Assembly (NCBI RefSeq): GCF_001039355.2
Contig: NW_019773526.1
Span: forward strand, 152,033-216,032
Length of the DNA stretch: 64,000 nucleotides
Reading direction: 5' to 3'
Source: Lingula anatina
Lineage: Eukaryota; Brachiopoda; Lingulata; Lingulida; Lingulidae
Both the position numbers and the translations under genes were made by a program. The notes under the pieces were generated by a model, which did no database searches, was not told where the DNA came from, and saw nothing but the letters and a program-made list of their open reading frames with translations. Position 1 is the first letter of the stretch, and every line of letters starts with the position of its first letter. Shown in pieces: positions 57,835 to 64,000 of the stretch.

Positions 57835-58849
57835 TGATATTTGTCTTGAAACTGTTAAAAAGAGTATGGCAATACTACCAGTGAAGAAGAATTTTATAAT
57901 ATAAAACAAATCTGTGAAACCACCTGGAATTTGCTACTTTTATGTGCTTCAGGGTTTTAATATGTAGAAAAGTTGCAGATGCAAAACTAGTGGAAGATGT
58001 TTGTCAAACAAACATTTGAAGATGGGTGCTCTAGGCTTGTTTTAAAAATAATGATTGTTATTGAAAAATAAATAAACTGTCGAACACAAGCCAGACAGAA
58101 CTTTAAGGTAACCAATTCCATAGTTGCTGCCCCAATTTAACATTTTCCTCTTTGTCAGTGAAAACATTAACTCATTTATAAGCAATTGGCATTATTATGA
58201 ACTCTCTTGGTCTTAACTGGCTGGGATAAAAGATACTGTTTGATGAAGGGATTGGGAGAGAGAGGTTTTTACGGAGGGAAGGAAAAAACACCATGGAATA
58301 GCTACAGATCTTCAAATTTAATCTACTTAATGGATAAATCACCATCATTTTGAAATGCCAATAGGCGGAGATTTATATTGTCAGCTTAGTTTGATTTAAG
58401 GTGAAATAGTTTACAAACTTATCATCATTATTTATTTTACGAGGTTTAATTCATTTCTGGTTGTTTTTATACAAAGTTAACAAAGTTATTTTAAAAATCA
58501 CTCACAGCCCACTGATACTTAAATCATTGCAACAAGTATTGGAATGGGAACTGGGATTATTTCTTGAGTGATTATGACTGTTCATGTTACATTTACATTT
58601 AGACTTATATATGTCATCCAAAACATCAAATGGAATTAGAAACTTGACAATACAGGGGTAATCTCAGCACACTAGTACATGTATTGTTTAATCTTTGCAA
58701 CATTTTGTCTGCATTTTAGATTATGGATAGAAGGGCAAAACAGTGAAATCAGTTTTTGAACTGATTAAAAGTTGGTTTGTTCATTTTACGTAAAATACCT
58801 TCTCCCTTCCCCCCCCCCCCAAAAAAAAGAGAAATTCTCCACACCAGCC
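57833..58849. other. Probable intron or upstream region of the giant frame
   Basis: No coding frame or recognisable element seen; contains a C-run followed by an A-run near 58809-58828. Confidence 0.4.
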
Positions 58850-59057
58850 AGAGGCAAAACCATATAATTTTCCTGATATCTGCAATAATTACAAAAATTA
58901 TGTTGTTTTATTAACAGAGCCAAAACCATAATAATTTTCTCAATACATCAGAAATAATTCTGAAAAATTATTTTGCTACATTAACACAGCCAAAACCATG
59001 ATACTTTTCTGGATGCATCAGAAATAATTCAGCAAATTTTTGTTGTTATATTTACAG
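58850..59057 (+). repeat. Triplicated ~70 bp segment ending in splice-acceptor-like sequence
   Basis: Three imperfect tandem copies (about 58850-58916, 58917-58986, 58987-59056). Each begins near (A)GCCAAAACCAT and contains ATCAGAAATAATT or a variant. They end in TATTAACAG, CATTAACAC and TATTTACAG. The last is the probable acceptor for the large exon. Confidence 0.7.
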
Positions 59058-59166
59058 AGCCAAACCAGCATCAGAGAGAGCATGAAAAATTCCAGCAACC
59101 CCCTATGACAGAAAAATCCCCACCACTCAAAATTCATTACAAGGGCTCCTTAGTTTAACTGGCTAA

Positions 59167-62100
59167 ATGGAGTCTGAACAAAATAACTCACATTCCTGCA
59201 TTAGGCCTGACAGCCCAGTAGAAGTGGATTTAACTCCCAAATTACCCAATTTCAGAGAAGCAAATTATGAGCACTCACAATCACATAACTTTAGCACACA
59301 GTCACGAGAGGAAGGAACTCAACCTAAGGAGTGTTGCCATGGCGACCCAGACTGTGGACGTATCAAAAAAGAGCAGTTATTAAAAAAATCATCATCGCCA
59401 GAAGGCTTCGATGTCTGTTTAGACTCCCACACTTGTTTTAATGCACCTGCGAGTATTGTTGATACGGGGATAAGTGAGCACAGAGATATTTCCACCCTAG
59501 CTAAGAATAACCCGAGCACATGTAACCAGAAAGAGAAAGGGGAGAGGAAAAACTCCAGAGCCACAATTTCTGACTCCCAGAGAGGAGGTGAACGAGAAAA
59601 GAAGACAGATTATAATTCAATATCTCCCTCATTGGGCTTCGGCTCATGTAAAAACCATTTAAGTGAAGACAAACAGAATACAGAATCTAAGTTTGTGTTT
59701 TCAGAGCCTCAAAACACCAGTGGTAGTGGCAATAATTATTCCGATTTGAAAGCTAAGAGCTATGACTCACTGTTGAGAGAGTGCCACTCATCCAACAATG
59801 ATGTTTATAAAAACAAATTTGGTGAATATGATGAGAAAGAGAAAATTGGAGCAGTAGGTTTATCTTCTCAGCATAAACAGGATTTTTCACATAGTGGAAA
59901 GCAGAATGAATACGAATTTGACCAAGCTGCAACTCTATCACTTCAACTGAATGAGGTGAACCATTTTAGCAGTGAAGATTTCAGTCGAGATTGGCATTCT
60001 GCATCACATTCCAATGACACAACTGAATTGGTTTTGGTGGAGTCTAGAGTTACAACACACAGCACAATAGGAGAGACTTATAATCCCGACTTTGGCACAG
60101 TAACAGCCTCTGTAAAAGCCAGCAAGAATCATAAGTCTTCAAGTTCTTCATTGAGAAACCCTGTTGAAATCAATGCTGTTGAGGAGAAAGGTAACTCGGT
60201 GGAAAGGACTGTAAAGTCTATTGATGGCCAAGAGAAGGAGAGAAGAGAAACTTTAATAATTAATTCTGCAGATACCACTGGAGGTCTAGAGGAGGCAGAA
60301 GGTTTCCTGAGTGACAGTGAATTTTTCACCACAGCAAACGAGAGCACATTCCTCCTGTTGGATCACTTCACATCAACACACCCGGCATCAGATCATAAAC
60401 AAAAACAACATCTAATTGAGACTGATGTCCATACAAGTCCCAGGCCTGAAAATCACAACAAGAGCAGTATTAATATCCATATCAGAGGTCAGAGGGCACA
60501 TGCTGATGAAGTCATAAGTATCCACAAGAAAGGTCAGAGGGCACCAGTAGAGGGAAACCTCCAGAGTATTTCTACACAGAGGGCAGAGAGAGAAGACACA
60601 TTGCCAACCACAGGGAAAGATCAGCTGGTGAAGTCGAGGAAAAGTGAATTTTCTTCCAGGAAGTATAAAATAGATGGTGGTGATAATAATTACAGCACCA
60701 CTAATGATGATAATGGTGATGGCAGTACAAGGTTATTTGCCCTAGGGTCAGAAGACATCATTTTTGCTGAGCAGGAGAGTCATTTCCCAAACGAGGGTCA
60801 TCATTTTCTGAAAAAGAACCCTATATTCCCAGGTGGAGTTTCAGCATCAGGGCAACAATTAGAGAAGGACAGAAGAAAAGAGGGAGGAGTTGTAAGCGAG
60901 GGGAGTGCATGTGTAGGACAAGATGATAATCACCACATTGTAAAATCACAGGAATTCAACAGCAGTCCTGCCATTATCCCCCTCCTATGCAAAGCAACGA
61001 CCTTAATTCCAGCTCAATCTCTTAGTGATTATAATAATTACAACAGCAACAACACGCAACAACAGCCTTGGAGGCAAGTTACGAGTGATTATTATTACAC
61101 CGCGACCCAGGAGTCCCCAGCTGAGGGAAGAAACATTACCAGTCCTACATCAAACTGGGTTTGTCTTAGTGCTACAACTTCTACCAGTGATTTATTGCCC
61201 AGATTGAATAGGGGCACTGTGGGCTTCACAGGAGAGGAAAAGAACAGTGTAGAAAGTACAGAAGACAGAAAGCAGAGCACTGTTAAAACACAAAACGGTG
61301 ATGATGATGTTGTAGTACATGATACAGAGAGAAAACTGAGACGAAATAGCAGTGAGAGTTGTACAACAGGCCAAGACCAACGTGAGAAAAAAAGAGGTAG
61401 GGGAAATTTTGGAAAGTGTGTACCCAATGAACTGACAACAAAGAAGGAAGAGCAGTTGAATGGTGAGGATAGAGGTGCCGAAGAAGAAAACTGTAGAAAA
61501 AGCACACACAATTATTCAGAGAAGTGCACCCAGTTTTCAGTTGAGAAACAGACTGGTACTGTTAATGCTAATGTGAATGTTGCAAGCATAGGAAAACAAA
61601 GTGCTGTATATCTGAATAATGAGCCTCTCAATACAGCTGATGTTCAGAGCAAATGCATTCCTGAGGCTAATGGCCATAATGATGACTTTGTTGATGCCCC
61701 AGGCTCTCTGGTCATTGTAGACAAGAATTACAGTGACCATTGGTCATCTCCATTGTTGGATATTAGTAACAGTTCCAGCAACTACAGGTATATTGATGAT
61801 GGGAAGTTACTACCAGAGAAACAAGGTAAAAGTGACAAAGTTTTTTCAGATGGGATTAGAGAGAGCGCAGACTCTTTGAATGAGGATAAAAAGAAAAATA
61901 AAAAGGAAAAAGAGAAGTCTGTGAGAGACAGTGTCGCATCAGTCTGTGAGAAGAAAAGTGAAAAGGATCACAGTCAGTTACCCAGTGTAGTGGACACTGA
62001 GGGGACATTGACCGAGTTAAGAGATAGCAGCACCCCCATCGCAGACACATTGAAAACACCTGTTCGGGGGCACTCCCAAGTAGACCGGGTTACTAACCAA

Positions 62101-64000
62101 AATATTGACTCAGATCAGGCTGATTACCAGGCTACATCTTTGAGAAGAAGTGATAGTATTAATACTATTGCTGATCAGGTTGTAGATACAGGTGAATTGA
62201 GCTCAATTCAGGTGCGTGATCCAAAGGATGTTGGAGCTGTACCTATTACTGTGTTGAGTTCAACACAGGTGTCTGAGCCCCAGGGTAATCAGAGTGGGAG
62301 AAAAAAGAACCCCCAGAGACAGAGAATTGTCACTTCTTCTACTGGGAAAAGGATTTTGAATCAGAATTTTAGCCCTGCTAGCAAGAAAACCAGAAGGGAG
62401 AAAAAGAATCAGATTTTAGCAGAGAATTTTAGCCGGTCTTTTACAAGGGAAAGTGAGATTTCGAAAGAGGATTTTAACTCCAGAGAAGAGGAAACTGATG
62501 TAGGAAATCAGATCAGGATTTTAACAGGATATTTTAAAGAAACTGGTGTTAAAACCAAAACTGGAAAGAGAAAGAGCCTTTTAACAAACCCTAGTCCTCA
62601 GAGGGAGAAAATTACAGGTGGACAAGGGAGTAAAAATTTAACACCTGGTTATAGTCCAGTCAGCACAAAAACTGATTCAAGGAAAAATACTTCTAGGGAA
62701 AGAAGTAGAATTTTAACACAACTGCAATCAACTCCCACTTTCAAAGGAAAACATTCCTTTAACGAGGTGGCCCTGAAAAGGTCAAGTGACACTTCAAAGA
62801 CAAATCCAACCTCAAAGAAACAGGGGAGGGATTCCGAAGCAAGCCAGAGTGATTTAAACCCCAGTAAAAAGTTCAAGGGAGGTGTTACAAGTGAAGCGGG
62901 AGACCAGAATAAACAAACTTTCCCTGTAACAGATGGTGATACGCTAAACCCCTCATTACAAGTCAACTGCAGTTTGGAAAAGAATTCCACACAAAGTGCT
63001 GATATATCAGGTTGTAGTGAAACTTCAGACATTACTAAAGTGTTTAAGAAAAGTAGCACAACTGTATTTAAAGCCAGTCACAACAGTGGCTGTGGAGGTG
63101 ATAAAATCAGAAAGGACACCAATTTACCAAATAGCCCTTCATTAGGCTATGAAAGCTGTGAAAGGAATGCTGCTACACTTGGTGAGGTAACAGCAACTGA
63201 TGCCGTTGATGATATCTCTCATACAGCTTTACCAGAGGGAAAGGGGGCATCTAGGTCCAAGCACAGACAAATCACAGGCCTAGAGGGAAACTCAAGTGTC
63301 CTCAACACCAAAACATCCGTCACAGGGACAGAGGTCAAGACATGTGACAAATGGGAAGATCTGAAAGGTGTCACAATCGGAACTGCAGTCAATGAAGTTG
63401 TCACATTAAATGACGATTACTCCGGTGGTGGTGACAGCGATATAAATGACAGTGGTATAGATGTTATACGCAGGCATGCATATAAATGGGGGGCATTAAT
63501 TTCGCCTGACAGTGACCCAGTTAAGGCTACAGTTAAGCCGACCCATGACACAGATGTTACCTTTAAGTTAACAGCCACAGGTGACGCTGGACATCCTAGT
63601 AATTTAAAGGATGTGACCAACCATTTGAGAAATTCTCCATTTGTTAGTCAGATTCCGCTTGGAGGGGGTGAAAAATCATCGCATAATGACATAGGAGGAG
63701 AAACGGGAGAAATTGAAGGGAAAAGCGTGGGCTCATGTAATATTAGTCAGAATGACAATTCACTGTATGTTAATACAAATGTAAATAGTGAAACTGTACA
63801 CTACAGTGTTGATAAGTCAGACAGGAATATAGAATTCACAGGCACCCCCAGCCATCATTGGAGAAATGATTCCTTGAACACTACAGCTGAGTTGTCTGTG
63901 AACGAAAGTAGTTTGGGCTCCACGCAAAAACGCAAGCGTAAACTGAGCCGGAGAGGACTGTCCAATCTTTTTCAAAGGAGATCTAAGAAAGTGAAGCCTT
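59167..64000 (+). CDS. Unidentified giant hydrophilic protein (partial, runs off right edge)
   Basis: An uninterrupted frame of 1,611 codons from the ATG at 59167 to the window end. A stop lies directly before this ATG in frame, and a likely acceptor is at 59057, so the upstream ~110 bp is 5' UTR with two very short upstream frames. I do not recognise the protein. It is rich in Ser, Thr, Lys, Glu and Asn, has no membrane segment and no obvious folded domain, and contains basic clusters such as KKTRREKK and QKRKRKLSRRG that look like nuclear localisation signals. About twenty SQ/TQ dipeptides are scattered along it. Degenerate repeats occur at 62356-62740. One giant exon with long disordered sequence recalls genome-maintenance or chromatin proteins, but that is only a guess; the folded domain may lie beyond the window. 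Confidence 0.75.
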   Translation, partial: MESEQNNSHSCIRPDSPVEVDLTPKLPNFREANYEHSQSHNFSTQSREEGTQPKECCHGDPDCGRIKKEQLLKKSSSPEGFDVCLDSHTCFNAPASIVDTGISEHRDISTLAKNNPSTCNQKEKGERKNSRATISDSQRGGEREKKTDYNSISPSLGFGSCKNHLSEDKQNTESKFVFSEPQNTSGSGNNYSDLKAKSYDSLLRECHSSNNDVYKNKFGEYDEKEKIGAVGLSSQHKQDFSHSGKQNEYEFDQAATLSLQLNEVNHFSSEDFSRDWHSASHSNDTTELVLVESRVTTHSTIGETYNPDFGTVTASVKASKNHKSSSSSLRNPVEINAVEEKGNSVERTVKSIDGQEKERRETLIINSADTTGGLEEAEGFLSDSEFFTTANESTFLLLDHFTSTHPASDHKQKQHLIETDVHTSPRPENHNKSSINIHIRGQRAHADEVISIHKKGQRAPVEGNLQSISTQRAEREDTLPTTGKDQLVKSRKSEFSSRKYKIDGGDNNYSTTNDDNGDGSTRLFALGSEDIIFAEQESHFPNEGHHFLKKNPIFPGGVSASGQQLEKDRRKEGGVVSEGSACVGQDDNHHIVKSQEFNSSPAIIPLLCKATTLIPAQSLSDYNNYNSNNTQQQPWRQVTSDYYYTATQESPAEGRNITSPTSNWVCLSATTSTSDLLPRLNRGTVGFTGEEKNSVESTEDRKQSTVKTQNGDDDVVVHDTERKLRRNSSESCTTGQDQREKKRGRGNFGKCVPNELTTKKEEQLNGEDRGAEEENCRKSTHNYSEKCTQFSVEKQTGTVNANVNVASIGKQSAVYLNNEPLNTADVQSKCIPEANGHNDDFVDAPGSLVIVDKNYSDHWSSPLLDISNSSSNYRYIDDGKLLPEKQGKSDKVFSDGIRESADSLNEDKKKNKKEKEKSVRDSVASVCEKKSEKDHSQLPSVVDTEGTLTELRDSSTPIADTLKTPVRGHSQVDRVTNQNIDSDQADYQATSLRRSDSINTIADQVVDTGELSSIQVRDPKDVGAVPITVLSSTQVSEPQGNQSGRKKNPQRQRIVTSSTGKRILNQNFSPASKKTRREKKNQILAENFSRSFTRESEISKEDFNSREEETDVGNQIRILTGYFKETGVKTKTGKRKSLLTNPSPQREKITGGQGSKNLTPGYSPVSTKTDSRKNTSRERSRILTQLQSTPTFKGKHSFNEVALKRSSDTSKTNPTSKKQGRDSEASQSDLNPSKKFKGGVTSEAGDQNKQTFPVTDGDTLNPSLQVNCSLEKNSTQSADISGCSETSDITKVFKKSSTTVFKASHNSGCGGDKIRKDTNLPNSPSLGYESCERNAATLGEVTATDAVDDISHTALPEGKGASRSKHRQITGLEGNSSVLNTKTSVTGTEVKTCDKWEDLKGVTIGTAVNEVVTLNDDYSGGGDSDINDSGIDVIRRHAYKWGALISPDSDPVKATVKPTHDTDVTFKLTATGDAGHPSNLKDVTNHLRNSPFVSQIPLGGGEKSSHNDIGGETGEIEGKSVGSCNISQNDNSLYVNTNVNSETVHYSVDKSDRNIEFTGTPSHHWRNDSLNTTAELSVNESSLGSTQKRKRKLSRRGLSNLFQRRSKKVKP

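Overview
This is eukaryotic nuclear DNA from an invertebrate animal, probably marine. The evidence is GT-AG introns of a few hundred bp up to about 1.6 kb, an AT-rich non-coding background full of TTTA, CT, AC and TA microsatellites, several transposon families, and animal gene families (MPDU1, BIVM, CNTD1, a multi-BIR IAP, an astacin with ShKT domains, rhodopsin-type GPCRs). The phylum cannot be fixed from sequence alone; a lophotrochozoan or a non-vertebrate deuterostome would both fit. Gene models were built by hand from reading frame, splice signals and phase, and every multi-exon model below closes in phase.

Layout. 1-14 kb holds three conserved genes: MPDU1 (-, runs off the left edge), BIVM (-, 437 codons) and CNTD1 (+, 318 codons). 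BIVM and CNTD1 are head to head and share a 1.4 kb promoter interval. 14-26 kb is a tandem group of three close paralogous intronless class A GPCRs, one broken by an 8 bp insertion in TM1. 26.5-28.3 kb is an intronless IAP gene with three BIR domains and a UBA but no RING or CARD. 29-32 kb is repeat-rich. 32.3-36.9 kb is a 12-exon secreted astacin metalloprotease with three C-terminal ShKT domains. 37-43 kb is repeat-rich, with a decayed Tc1/mariner element and a 1.3 kb duplication around an N gap that is probably an assembly artefact.

43445-53972 is the most striking object: an apparently intact, recently inserted 10.5 kb DNA transposon. Its ~332 bp terminal inverted repeats are almost identical and are packed with an iterated short motif. 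Two inward-facing multi-exon genes start just inside the repeats: a 510-codon DDE integrase-type transposase (D, D, 34, E) and a 672-codon HECT-type E3 ubiquitin ligase with its catalytic Cys. Both are preceded by the same 24 bp motif. Intron 6 of the HECT gene carries a small TIR element that contains a 156 bp, 155/156 identical copy of a HECT exon of the same gene. The element may have landed in a coding exon of a host gene.

54-64 kb contains sparse candidate leader exons, then a giant uninterrupted reading frame (59167 to the right edge, more than 1,611 codons) for a hydrophilic, nuclear-looking protein that I do not recognise. A tandemly triplicated 70 bp splice-acceptor segment lies directly before it.
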